Shown here one piece after another: positions 37,401 through 49,480 of a stretch of DNA of 64,000 bases (position 1 is its first letter; every line of letters starts with the position of its first letter). Below the pieces are notes generated by a model. The model saw only the letters and a list, made by a program, of their open reading frames with translations, did no database searches and was not told the origin of the DNA. The position numbers and the translations under genes are program-made. The stretch comes from Capsicum annuum. Its lineage: Eukaryota; Streptophyta; Magnoliopsida; Solanales; Solanaceae. The DNA is taken from positions 170,080,170-170,144,169 of the forward strand of contig NC_061114.1 of assembly GCF_002878395.1 (NCBI RefSeq), given 5' to 3'.

Positions 37401-40400
37401 CTCCTGATGTAGTTACTGGTACGTTACAAATCTTTTATGTGCATATTTACACTTTTCTAGATCCATGAGCTTCTTTGTATTTTGTTACTCCCTATATAGT
37501 AGTTGATTTCAGAGTCAGTCCCAAAATTCTAGTAGAGCCTTTTTAAGTTTCTGCCCTATTAGGTAAAACCATCAGAACCCGACGAGTATACAAGAACTGC
37601 ACAGTTATGATATTTCAGAAAGTCACTTCAGCAGACTTAGTCGAGTTAGAGATGACTAATTTTGATTTCATTCTCGGTATGTATTGGCTTCATTCCTACT
37701 ATGCCACAGTTGACTGTAGAAATAGAATAGTTCAGTTTTAGTTTCCCAATGAACCCGTCCTTGAGTTGAAGGGTAGTACTTCAGCGTTCAGAGGTCAGCT
37801 TGTTTCCTACCTTTGGGAATGGAAAATGATATCTAAGAGATATGTCTATTATCTTGTTCGATTTAAGGACACTAGTTCTGAAACTCCCAACCTTGAAATA
37901 GTCCTAGTAGTGAATGAATATTCAGATATCTTTCCCAAAGATCTTCCAGGAATTCCTCCCGAAAGGGAAATAGACTTCGGCATTGATCTTCTTCTAGATA
38001 GTTAGCCTATATCTATTCCACCATACAAAATGGAACCAACAGAACTCAGAAAATTGAAAGACCAATTGAAAGATATCTTAGATAAGGGATTTATCAGACC
38101 TAGGATTTCCCCGTGGGGCCGCCAGTATTATTCGTGCGAAAGAAAGATAGTTGTCTTAGGATATGTGTAGCCTACCATCAACTCAATAAGGTCACAGTCA
38201 AGAACAAGTATACTCTTCCCAAAATCGATGACTTGTTTGATTAACTACAGGGTTCCAGTTATTTCTCTAAGATAAACTTTAGATCCTTCTATCATAAAAT
38301 TCCAAAAATATTTTCCATACTCAGTATGGTCACTTCGAATTCTTAGTTATATTCTTTGGTCATACCAATGCCCTAATAGCTTTCATGGACTTGATGAATC
38401 ATGTATTCAAGCAGTACTTAGACATATTCATTATAGTTTTCATAGATGATATTCTGGTCTATAAGTGCAATCATACAGACCATCTTAGAATAGTACTTCA
38501 AACTCTCAGAGATCATCAGCTATTTGCCAAATTTAGTAAGTGCGAATTTTGGATAAGGTCAGTAGCATTCCTTGGTCATATGATTTCCGGTGATTGCATT
38601 AGAGTTGATCCTCAAAAGATCATAGCAGTAAAAAACTGGCCTAGGCCTGTCTTTCCATCAGATATCAGGAGTTTCTTGGGTTTGGCTAGATATTACAGAT
38701 GGTTTACTAAGGGATTTTCTTTTATTGCATCCTATATGTCTAGGTTGACTCAAAAAAAGTCATGTTTTAGTGGTCAGATCCTTGTGAGAAGAGTTTTCAG
38801 GAATTGAAGACTCGACTCACCTCAGCTCTAGTTTTAGCTCTTGCAGATGGGTTTGTAGTGTATTGTGATGCATCTAAAGTGGGTTTAGGTTATGTCCTCA
38901 TGCAGCATGGTAAGGTCATAGTCTATGCCTCCAGACAGCTTATGCCCCATGAGAAGAATTATCCTACTCATAATCTTTAGTTAGCAGTCGTAGTTTTTGC
39001 CTTGAAGATTGGGAAGTATTATCTCTATAGAGTTTATGTATATGTTTTCACAGATCATAAGAGTCTTCAGTATTTCTTTTTTCAGAAAGATCTCAATCTT
39101 CGTTAGAGAAGGTGGTTATAGCTCTTGAAAGATTATGACATGAGTGTCCTTTATCATCCGAGCAAGGCCAATGTAGTTGACGACGCTCTCAGTAGACTAT
39201 CCATGGGTAGTGTTTCTCATGTTGAGAATAGTAAGAAAAAGTTAGCTCAGAAAGTCCATCATCTTATTAGACTAGGCATTCACTTAATCGATATAGAAGA
39301 GGATGATATATGGGTTTAGAGTAGTTCAGAATAATCTTTAGTTTCTGAGGTAAAATAAAAGCAAGATAGAGATCCCAGCCTAGTCAAGTTGAAAGAGTCA
39401 GTCCAGAAGCAGAAAGTAGAGGTTTTCTCCCAAGGGAGAGATAGTGTTTTGCTTTGTTAGGGTCATTTCTGTGTTCTAGGTATAGATGAATTAAGGCAGT
39501 GAATTCTTGTAGAAGCGCAAGGTGCGTGCTACTCTATTCATCCAAGGGTCACAAAGATGTACCGCAACTTGTGAGAAATCTATTGGTGGAGTAGGATGAA
39601 GAGAGACATTGCAGATTTTGTGGCTAAGTGCTCTACATGTCAACAGGTTAAGATAGAGCATCAGAAGTCTAGTGGGCCCATACAGGAGTTCCGTATTCCT
39701 ACTTGGATGTGGGAAGTTGTGAAAATGGACTTCGTGATGGGTTTGGCTCAAACTCGTCATCACATAATTCAGTTTGGGTCATTGTACATAGAATGACCAA
39801 ATCAGCTCATTTCCTTCCAGTTAATACCTCTTATTTAGCCGAGGATTATGCCAAACTCTACATTACAGAGTTAGTCAGATGGCACGGTGTTCTGTTATCT
39901 ATTATCTCAGACAGAGGTACCCAGTTTACTCTTATTTCTGGAAAGCATTCCGAAAGAGTCTTGGTACCCAAGTTCATCTTAGTACAACCTTTCATCCTCA
40001 GACAGATTGTCAAGTAGAAAGGACCATTCAGTCTTTAGAAGGTATTCTGTGTGCGTGTGCAATTGATTTCAAGGGAAGCTGGGATGACCACTTTCCTTTG
40101 ATTGAATTTGCATAAATAACAACTATGATTCTAGTATTTATATAGCTCCATTCGAATCTGTCTATGGTAGGAGATGTAAATCTCCAATTGGTTTGTTCAT
40201 TGTTAGTGAGGCCTCAGTCATAGGTCTTGACTTGGTATTTCACACCTTAGAAAAAGTCTAGTTGATTAGACAAAGACTCCGGGCTACTCAGAGCCGACAG
40301 AAGTCTTATGTAGATATTCATAGAAAAGATTTCGAGTTTGAGATTGGTGATCATGTCTAGATAAAGATCTCTGCCATTATGAGAGTGAAGAGATTCGGCA

Positions 40401-40790
40401 AGAAGGGAAAGTTTAGTCCCCAGTATGTCAGTCCCTTCAAGATTATCAGTCGCTTTTGGCAAGGTAGACTATGAGCTTGAATTACCTTCAGATCTAGCCT
40501 TAGTTCATCCATTCTTTCATGTCTCTTTGCTCAAGAGGTGCGTAGGTGACCCATCAGTTGTATTCCCTATTCTGAGCATTGATGTTCAGAATATCCTCTC
40601 TTATGAAGAGATTCCAGTCAAAATCCTAGATTATGAGACTCGTAGACTGAGGAACAAAGAAGTACCTCTAGTCAAAGTTTTTCGGCGAAATTAGTCCATT
40701 GAGGGAGCTACTTGGGAAGAAGAAGAAGACATGCCTACCAAGTATCCTCACCTCTTCTCCGCCAACTCAGATCAAGCTCAAGGTAAAAGT
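37400..40790 (+). pseudogene. Element D pol (protease, RT, RNase H, integrase, chromodomain), broken
   Basis: Protease: LDPxAS near 37457-37475, where x is a stop, and FDFILGMYWL near 37662-37690. RT: FPKDLPGIPPEREIDFGIDL near 37931-37990. A frameshift near 38120 follows, then [18 protein letters not shown] and FIDDILVY (38439-38463), [18 protein letters not shown] and SFLGLARYY. RNase [13 protein letters not shown] near 38855, [28 protein letters not shown] near 39048, YHPSKANVVDDALS near 39148. Integrase: KCSTCQQVKIEHQKS near 39628, MDFVMGL near 39725, IISDRGTQFT near 39900 and FHPQTDCQVERTIQSLEG near 39990-40045, so all three DDE residues are present but in different frames. Chromodomain: KILDYETRRLRNKEVPLVKV and IEGATWEEEEDMPTKYPHLF, 40618-40755. 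Confidence 0.9.
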
Positions 40791-41129
40791 TCTCCTTAAG
40801 CTTACTCAGTTTCATGTTCAGTGTTCATCACAAACTTGGTACCAAGTACAATTACATATTCAGTCATGCATTCATGTTTCAATTTAGTTATATAATTATG
40901 CATCAGATATGCCTTATCATTGAGAGAAAAACATAGTTTATCAGAACACTCACTCATGCATTCATGGATCAATTACACATGCATCAGATATGTATGTTCA
41001 ATATGATATGTTCAGCTATTAGTCATGAGATCATGTTATAGTTATTCATGTTAAGTTTGTACGTTAGTTGTTTTTTCTCCTATTTCAGTCAGTCACATAT
41101 GAGGACGAATGTTATCATGGGGAAGATAC
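40791..41129 (+). other. Element D spacer and polypurine tract
   Basis: Noncoding sequence between the end of pol and the 3' LTR, rich in ATTCATGCA-like words. It ends in GAGGACGAATGTTATCATGG then GGAAGATAC, the conserved lead-in and purine tract before the LTR. Confidence 0.7.
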
Positions 41130-43720
41130 TGTAGTAACTTATACTTTTTCCTAGATAATTTCATCTCAAAAGTGTCTAGTATTAGCTTCTAAATTGAATG
41201 ATGTATATTCCATGAGGAATTTTTATGATTTTCACTTTTTTTCATATGGAAAATTTGATAAGATTTCCATCGATATAAGATTCGCGCAAATCTGATAACC
41301 AGTTTAGAAGTTACAACTATTTCAAGTTCACGTTGTAAAATAACGCCATATTAGTTAGTAGTGCACCGCGCCACAAGAGGAAATGGTATTTGGAAAATTA
41401 CAGTAGTGGTCTACGATTATGGCGCATCACGCCATGGTCTAAATTCAGAATTATCTTTTTTCCAGTTTCTCAGCGCGATTTCCCCTGCATTGTGCCAAAG
41501 TTCTAGGTCCCAAAGAAATTTGTAACGCGATGGGTCCGCGTTGCACCATACCTCAATTTCCCAATTATCAAAATCTAGTGACACGGCGTGATAGCTCTAC
41601 GTTGCGCTAAAGGTCCAGTTCAAAATTTTTTTACAATTTTAAAAGACGCATCCAAGGGTTAAAAGGGTCAAGTTTCTACCCCTATTTAAACCCAATAACA
41701 CGTTATTTAGCCATTATTCACCCAAAATATACTAGTTTCTCTCAAGTTTCTCTCAAGAACAAGCTAGGGTTTCTATTGGGGATTCAAATTCAAGAAGGTT
41801 TCACCATCAGTCCTCACGAAATCATGAACTAAAGTATGCATAGTATTCATTCATGAATTCCTTTCATCCATGAAGCCCAAGAATCCCTTTTCTAAATTCA
41901 AGTTCATGTATTTTCTTATGAATTTCATGATTGGGATGCTCTTGTTCATGTGGATAATGAGAAATTGAATTCTACTACATGTTAGGTGATAAATTCTATG
42001 TCGGTTAAAGTATTATAGATATAGATTCATGCAAACCTATGACTAAAAACTTGAATGATGAAATTAGAATTACACCATGATGTTTAATTATTGTACAATG
42101 ATGTTCATATACCATGCCTACAATATGTTTGATTAAATGACTAGATGAAGGAAAAGTGCCTAACTAGAATGATACCATGAAATACCCATGTATGTACAAG
42201 TTATGCCTATCACATGTTTTGATGAAATACTTCTATAAATATATTACGAATTATGATGTTAATTATATGTTCAAGTAAGTTATGCTTGGTCAGTTTCCTT
42301 ACAACGAGTCCTGGGGTTACTCGTACCCGAAATATTAGCTGTGTGCCTAGAGCCATGTCATGTTTTCATGATACTCTTAATCAAGCTATGAATCCTTAGA
42401 CTTCAGACAGTCTTATGACTCAAGACATCTCCATGATCTCATGAACTCAGTCAGTTGTTAGATATCAGTAGTAGTCTATCAGTCAACGGAATTCAGTAAC
42501 TCAGTCTATGTTTAGTTAAGTAAATTATGTTCAGAGTTTATTCAAATGGGAGTAGGAATTAGCACCGAGTGAACCCAAGGATGGGAACACACACTATCCG
42601 ATGAGGGTGTGATTCTTAGAAGTCATTCTTGCATTCCAAAAATATATAGCCAGTATAGGTTGAGACATCAACACTGTCCGATGAGGGTTTGATGAGGTGG
42701 ATAAGCACTGTCAAATAAGGGCACAACAGTTCTCTTTTGGGGACACTATAAGATGAGGGTCACCCACAGCTTGTCCTTACCAGTGGCGCGGTATTGACAC
42801 CATTCCAATTAGGGTTACAGATTGGACCTCAACTTAGCCATAATGGCATATCAGGGGCATGTCAGTTAGATAATTGCTTCCCACAGTTTCATGTTACAGA
42901 ATCAGGACTGTCAGACACAATCAATCAGTCTCAGTAATAGAACTCGGATAGTGCTTTAGAGTTTAAGACTGTCAGATACAGTCAACTCAGATATAGTACG
43001 GAACTCAACTAGTTCCATCAGATTCAGGACTGTCAGATAAAATAACTTATTTTATCAGTTATATCAGTTATCAGTAGGTCATTTTATCAGTATTCAGATT
43101 CAGTAATCATGTTCTCACGGTATCAGTGTCAGTTATTATGTCTCATGCATGTATTCTTACACTCATGATAGTCAGTCTACTATTGTTATTGTTCATACGT
43201 ATAAACCCCATGCATTCAGCCTATCTTACATGCATACTAGTACATTCAAAGTACTGACGCATTTGTGCTATGGTGTCTTATACCATAGCTTTAGAGACAC
43301 GAGCTCCAGAGCATCAGTATATTCCAGTCTTAGCTGTCAAAGTTAGCAGTATGTCCTCATCTTTCGAGGACATGATCATGATTTTATTATCTAAGTAATT
43401 AGTTTATTAGTTGGAGTTAGTTGGGGATATGTCCCATCAACTCCTTATTCAGAAATTCACGTTTTATAGGCTTTTGAAACTACAATATATTCAGATAGCT
43501 TATTACAGTTGTTTTGGGTATTTCATACCCCTCCCAGATGTTACATTTTTATCAGATACTATGTCTCAGTTTTGAACCTTATGGCCATTCAGTTCATGTT
43601 TCTGCATTATAAAGTATTTTCTGCAATATACAGGTACAAATATCAGTCATGGGTTAGTCTATGGTCCTTGGGGTCATCAGTACCGTGTAGCATTTTGAGT
43701 ATCAGATTTGGGGCATTACA
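41130..43720 (+). repeat. Element D 3' LTR
   Basis: It starts TGTAGTAACTTATACTTTTT and ends GGGGCATTACA. It aligns along its whole length with 33426-36012. The open frames at 43149-43346 and 43509-43745 mirror those of the 5' LTR. Confidence 0.95.
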
Positions 43721-43725
43721 GGACC

Positions 43726-44014
43726 TAAACCAAAGGTCTACCTAGCCTAAAACTAATATTTCAGAGCTGCTGGCACAGTTCGTTCAACCATCCATCCCAC
43801 GGATCAAAAAGATATCCACATAAGTCTAAAATAAGACTCTCGAAGATATCGAAAGCGACAATATTCCATAAATGATATCAACATGCATCAGAAATCATGT
43901 CAATCACTTCCCTACTCTAAAAATACCATAATGCAACAACGAGGAGTGGTAGAATAATCAAATCACATAAAATCACAAATTTCACACATTTCATCAAATT
44001 TTTAGGTCATTACA
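43726..44014 (-). repeat. Element C 5' LTR, second piece
   Basis: It resumes at TAAACCAAAGGTCTACCTAG, matching 26075 onward in the left copy (CGAACCAAAGGTCTACCTAG). It ends TTTTTAGGTCATTACA at the target copy CTCTA. Confidence 0.92.
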
Positions 44015-44289
44015 CTCTAACAATATCCAAGTCAACAGTCAATTGACTCTAACCATATCCATGAAAACAAACTATGACTCTAGCAAAAATAATCCATTAT
44101 TCTTATAGGTTTATTATTTACTTCAACTGTCCAAAATATGAACTGAATAAAAATCAAACATGCTCAAAATTATCCTGCTCCTTAGTAACTACAAACTAAT
44201 ATATAATTGTTTATTCAGCAAAAATGATGAAAAAAGTGACATGAAAATTAGTTAAGAAGAAAAGATAGAGAAACTCACTATTGTTAAAC

Positions 44290-46130
44290 TGTCACGATCC
44301 GTACTGGGGCCTGGCCGTAACGAGCACCCCAAGCCTACTAAGGCATAAGATGACTATAGTAAAAAAAAATAGAGGAAGCCAACATTGGTAACAGGAGTAA
44401 TATATAAGTCAAAGACAAGAATGAGAGTCCAAATAAAACAACAATGATATCCCAATGTTGTACACAACAGCCTCTAGTCCAAAGAAATCAACTAGGTTGG
44501 GACATGTCCCCGACTATAAAATAGAAAACCAAAAGTACTAAAATAATAAATATAACTAAGAGAGAGATTAGGCCTTTTGAATGATGGAGGGCTCACCACT
44601 TTAACTACAAACCAACAGGATTCGAATCACCTAAAACTGCAAAGTGTCAAAAGAAAAGACCTCAGATCCTACATCATAAAATAATATAGAGTTTGGGGAT
44701 AATCAGTATGGTAAGTATTGACATGCAACACAAGGAAATGGATAAAATATCTATTTACACAATAACTAGTCAAAAATCTCATGCACAACCACTATATATA
44801 TATGATGCCGAGATAGGTGTAAGGGTCATGAAACATACTCATTTAAAATATAGTCCTGAATTGTGTAGCTCGTATCGACCTAAAGGAACCCATGGGCCAT
44901 ATGGGTACGACTCCTCCTGTCTAAATAGTAGCAGTCCATATTAGCAGCATGTACCAGAGAAATAGGATAAAACAACCAATAGTTAAATAGCCTATCCAAA
45001 AATATATTGTACAAATCTATCTTAGTGGTGATAAACTCCCAATGTTGATAAACGTTGTTTCCAGTCTTAGTCCTCCTGGAACTACACCTTCTTAGTGAAC
45101 TACATAATTCCATTTAAGCCCCATTAAAACAATTTTTCACATAACACCAATACCAACAAAGGAGTCTTTATTTAAGGAATTTTTTGAATTATCGTCATAC
45201 CAATAGACTTGCAAGTATTCCAGCTATGCCATATCACATTCATTAAACCAATTAGACTCCAAATTCCTTTTTAGACATCCAAAACCATAACCCCCAAGGG
45301 AATTTCAAATTTTTTTTATCCTTTTACCATTTAATCCAATGCAATACTTCAAAAGATAAGCTAAACTATGTAGAATCCTTGTTCAAAACCAAATTAACAA
45401 CGTGGCTTATCGTAATGTCATTACCATGCAAACATTAATCTACATTATGAAAACCTAATTAACCAATGTCACCATTATAATAATGCTTGAAATTAAGTTC
45501 AAATATCCATTAATTAAAGCATACACAACCTATTAAAAACAAGGAAAAAATAATGCAAGTGTTAACAAAGAAAAAGCCCTCTACCCGAGTTGATCCAATC
45601 ATTGAAAAACACGAAATACCAAGTTAATTAATGCAATAAATATCATAATTAAAGTAGAAAATGTACAACATACTTGAAAAATAGAAGAATTTAGAGAGGA
45701 GTTGAAATTTAAAGCCCAGACAAAGAAATCCGTGAGAAAGCCCTTGTATTTCTTGACTTGAGAGTTGGAGAGGAGAAGAACAATGTAAAAAGTTATAACT
45801 GATAAATACTAGTGGTTAAAAGGTGATTTAAGTAGTTTAATGGGAAAAGGACAAAAAATCCCTTACCCCTAATTAAAAAAAATAAACCTAGAAATTTTTT
45901 GCTCAAGGCTGTGCCACGCTCTTATCGCGGAGCATATTTAGTGTGGTAGACCACTGTCGCAGACCTTCACTGGTTCAACGTCACATAATGACCCTGAACA
46001 CTTTCCAAAAATTCTAATACTTACCCAAATCCCTCCTTTGATATCCCATATCATGATTCAAGTTATATATTATCATTACACACATGGGATGGTCCAAAAT
46101 AAATGAGTCAAAATTATTAGAGGTTTCACA
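44290..46130 (-). mobile_element. Element F: solo LTR, 1841 bp, TSD TAAAC
   Basis: It lies between TAAAC at 44285-44289 and TAAAC at 46131-46135. The ends are TGTCACGATCCGTACTGGGG and AGAGGTTTCACA. On the minus strand the end reads GGATCGTGACA, typical of a gypsy-type LTR end, so orientation is probably minus. Removing it restores the unit phrase GTTAAACTCAACTAAATATAAC, as in Uc and Uf. It is shorter than and unlike the other LTRs, except for a small CG-rich block at 45903-45965. Short open frames at 44693-45113 do not look like genes. Confidence 0.88.
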
Positions 46131-46234
46131 TAAACTCAACTAAATATAACTCCTATATCGCATGAAGAAAAAATATGTCATCTAAGTGCATTTAAAATTC
46201 GAAGTTTTAATAATTTTGAGCTCAACAAAAATCA

Positions 46235-46258
46235 ATATATATATATATACACACACAT
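46235..46258. repeat. (TA)n(CA)n microsatellite of unit Ud
   Basis: TATATATATATATA followed by CACACACA, at the same place in the unit as the other microsatellites. Confidence 0.9.
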
Positions 46259-46595
46259 AAAACAATGAAAGGAAGAATATTTCACAATATTGTTTGTTCC
46301 TTGTAATCCCCAAAAATGATGCTATTGTCTTTACAAACTCATTGTCAGTACTTGATATAGATTCAAACAAACATATTATTATGGTGCAATTAATTATAAA
46401 ATGTCAAAAACTAAATTGTTGGATCGTAAGGATACCAACTCTAATCCATCAAGATAGAAGAACCGCTTACTATCCTTTAAGATGATAAGCAAAAGTCTTT
46501 ATAAACTTCCATAACTCATCCTTATTACAACAATTTTACAAAAGGACTGTAGAAAATAAAAAGTAACCTAGGACCTGATTAAATAGGTACAAGAG

Positions 46596-49082
46596 TGTAA
46601 CACTCTGAGTCTGTACCCCAATTACCACACAGTGCTTATGACCCCAAAGGATTACAAGCTAACCTATGACTGATATCTGCTGTTAGCACTAAATTATACT
46701 ACTGTAATAATGCAAAAAATAGGCTGAATTGCCATAAGGATCAAAATCTAAAAATATTGATAAAGAATATCAACTGAAATAATAATCTGCAAAACTTAAC
46801 AGTGTCTGAAAGTCTAGTTTGAAGAGCCTCTAACTGAACTATCTAAATATGGAGTTAATGGGATACGCCCCCAACTAACTCCCACTACTGAAATTCTAAA
46901 TCTACTAAAAATACTAAAATAAATGCATATCCTTGATAGATGAGGACTCACTTCTGAATCTGCCACTACTGGATGAATCAGTCTTAGCGCGGTCAGGAAC
47001 TTGAGCGTCCAAACCTATGATATGAGACATCATAGCGCAAAAAAAATGAGTATGCATTAGTACGTGGAATGTAATGGTATGCTAGATAAGGTAAGGCTAA
47101 ATGCAAGGGTTTATATGTATGAATAGTAACTGATTGAATGATATGGAATAACTGATTATGAGTACATACAAATTTGAAACTATTGTAAATATTAAGTGTG
47201 CAATACTGTGCATATACGTGTATGTATATTATATCTAAGATTTTACTGAAGATGAGTACTGAGTTCTGATACTGAGTAACTGATGTTTGAGATTAGTGAT
47301 AACTATGTAACATAAACTAATTGACTGTATTTGTGAGTCCTAATTTTGTTTAACTGAACTGAGTTCAATACTGAGATTAAAGCTAAAACTGAAACTATAA
47401 AAATAATCATCTAATCGACATGCCCCTTTTCTGAATAGATTTGAAATCCAGACTGTAACCCCAGTAGGAATGGTGTCAGTACCATGCCATGAGTAAAGAC
47501 AAGCTGATGAGTTACCCTCATCTGGCATGTACTCTAATAAGAACAGCGGTACCTTCAACTGGCAGGTTTAAACACCTCATCAACCCTCAACTGGCAGGTT
47601 GATGTCTCAACCTACGGTGGCTACATATTTATGAAATGCAAAGACTGCTTCTAAGGATCACACCCTCTACTGGAAAGTGAGCCCCAATCCTTAGGTTCAC
47701 TCGATGCTGAATCCTACTCCTAACTGAATAGGCACTGAATTAGTTTTGCTGAGCTGAACTAGACTGATACTGAGTTTCACTGAGTTTACTGGGTCTATAA
47801 CTGACTGAGTTTACTAATTGTGAAACTACTGAGACTATGTTGTAACTATGGAAGCTCTAGGTAAACATCTAGATTTTCAGGTATTAGATATCCGCAGGTC
47901 TAGATGCGTGAAAGTAAAGCATAGCATGATCTTGAAAAGTATAACAATGTCCACTTGTTCATAATTCATTCATAGAGACATTTTATCAAACACTTGTAGG
48001 TCATAAACTTGTACATGATTTGGAACACATAATGGCATGTCATATTCCACTATCTACTTTACATAGGTTTTTTAGCGAACTCTTGGGGAGCATGGATTAT
48101 TTCACATATTAATGGACAACACATGAACATCATGAATACAATACTCAATGACAAATGCAAGGGTTTAGCATACAATTCATATAATTCATCACATAAACTA
48201 TTTTAATTTCAGGAGACTTATACTAAATCATGGATTGAAACCCAATTAATATCATGAACATGAATACAATTAATTTCAAGCATGGGGGATTCATAATTCT
48301 GAGATCTTCTAAGTTCAAAAAAGGATTATTTAACTCTATGGGTGAAACGAACCCATAGATAAACACCTAACATACTTGGGAATATTTATTCTTGAAGGTC
48401 CTTAAAGAAATTCTTGAGTTTGTTATTAATTTCTTGAAGCTAGGGTTTTGCCCTTTGAGAGAGAATGTTTTGTTTCTTGAGTGAATAATGTAATAATGAG
48501 CAATTAGTGCTCCTTCAGGATTAAATTTCATGTTTAGGACTGACTTGGGTCATGAAAAAATACCCAATTACCCTTGGGAACAATATAAAAATTATCACTA
48601 GAAAAACCCAACTTTCGACCCTAGCATGACGCGGTGCTGTCGCACCGTATCATTGGAAATTAAAAAATAGGAACTGAGGGCTTGGCGCGATGTGCTACAA
48701 TCACGGTACCCCATTGATTTTAAATTTTGCACTCAGCCCGCTGTGGTGGAATCACGAAGCTTCATTGGAAATGGATAATTCTGAAAATGCTACTTAGGCG
48801 TGATGCGCAATGATCCTGATGGAACACTGGAAAGTGAAAATTTCCATTTGGCATGCCTCTGCGACATATTGATGTCCCAAGTGGTACATTGTCTTACAAA
48901 AAGGCCTCTAACTCTTCCTCTGGTTATCAGATTTGGGAGAATTTTATATTTTTGGAAAGGTGACTGAATTTTCTATGCAATGGTAAGCTTTAGACTGAAA
49001 AATGCTTAGTATTTTAGAAATTTATATAGGATAACTCATGTACTTAGAGTTAAATTAAGCTAGGGAAATATGGGGTATTATA
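46596..49082 (-). repeat. Element E 3' LTR (left copy)
   Basis: On the minus strand it begins at 49082 as TATAATACCCCATATTTCCC (one base off TGTAATACCCC) and ends AGAGTGTTACA at 46596. It contains a CG-rich block at 48620-48890, the conserved core near 48895-48962, short direct repeats at 47515-47690 and TCAG-rich sequence at 47740-47830. Confidence 0.93.
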
Positions 49083-49480
49083 ATACCTCTTCCTTGGGAA
49101 CATTCACATCTGAAGCACTGATAGGCCGAGTTTACACATTAAACATACATATCTGAAGCATGGAATACATGACTGAAAGTACTGATAAGATAAGTTTTCA
49201 TACTGAACATGCATATCTGATGCATGGAATACATAACTGAAAGTACTAATAAGTTGAGTTTTCATACTGAGCATGCATATCTGACTCATGGAATACATGA
49301 CTGAAAGTACTGCTAAGCTAAGTTTTCATACTGAACATGCATATCTAATGCATGAGTACATAGTTAAACTGATTCATAAATGCATGACTGAATATGCAAC
49401 GTAAAGAATACCAAGTTTATAACTGTAACTGAACATGGAATTGAGAAAGTCTAAGGAAAGCTGTTACCTTGAGTTGAGCT
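49083..49480 (-). other. Element E spacer with a ~60-bp tandem repeat, and polypurine tract
   Basis: The minus-strand bases next to the LTR (49083-49105) read GTTCCCAAGGAAGAGGTAT, the purine tract. The noncoding part holds about four imperfect tandem copies of a ~60-bp unit at 49110-49360, each with CTGAACATGCATATCTGA and GGAATACATGACTGAAAGTA on the plus strand. The open frame at 49104-49298 is a product of this repeat. Confidence 0.8.

Larger units (their letters stand above)
33426..43720 (+). mobile_element. Element D: structurally complete Ty3/gypsy chromovirus, TSD GGACC
   Basis: It is flanked by GGACC at 33421-33425 and 43721-43725, inside the 5' LTR of C. It has two LTRs of 2587 and 2591 bp, a primer site, gag, pol with chromodomain, a short 3' spacer and a purine tract. 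Gag and pol belong to the same family as A, B and E. Both LTRs differ at many positions (near 90% identity by eye in the stretch I compared), so it is not recent. Its 5' LTR has lost the canonical TG start (GATAATACC against TGTAGTAAC). Confidence 0.95.
23465..44014 (-). mobile_element. Element C: Ty3/gypsy chromovirus with element D nested in its 5' LTR, TSD CTCTA
   Basis: The ends are TGTCACGACCC (23465) and GGTCATTACA (ending 44014), flanked by CTCTA at 23460-23464 and 44015-44019. The LTRs are 2897 bp on the left and, once D is removed, 2900 bp on the right, which agree almost exactly. The internal region (26362-30814) reads leftward from a tRNA-iMet-like primer site through gag, protease, RT, RNase H, integrase and chromodomain to a purine tract. 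Its gag differs from that of A, D and E (SWDQFTDAFLEEFV type), so it is a separate family of chromovirus. Confidence 0.92.

Noticed and set aside
44693..45113. Short frames on both strands inside solo LTR F
   Set aside because: No domain, no relative in the window and overlapping opposite frames. They are probably accidental.
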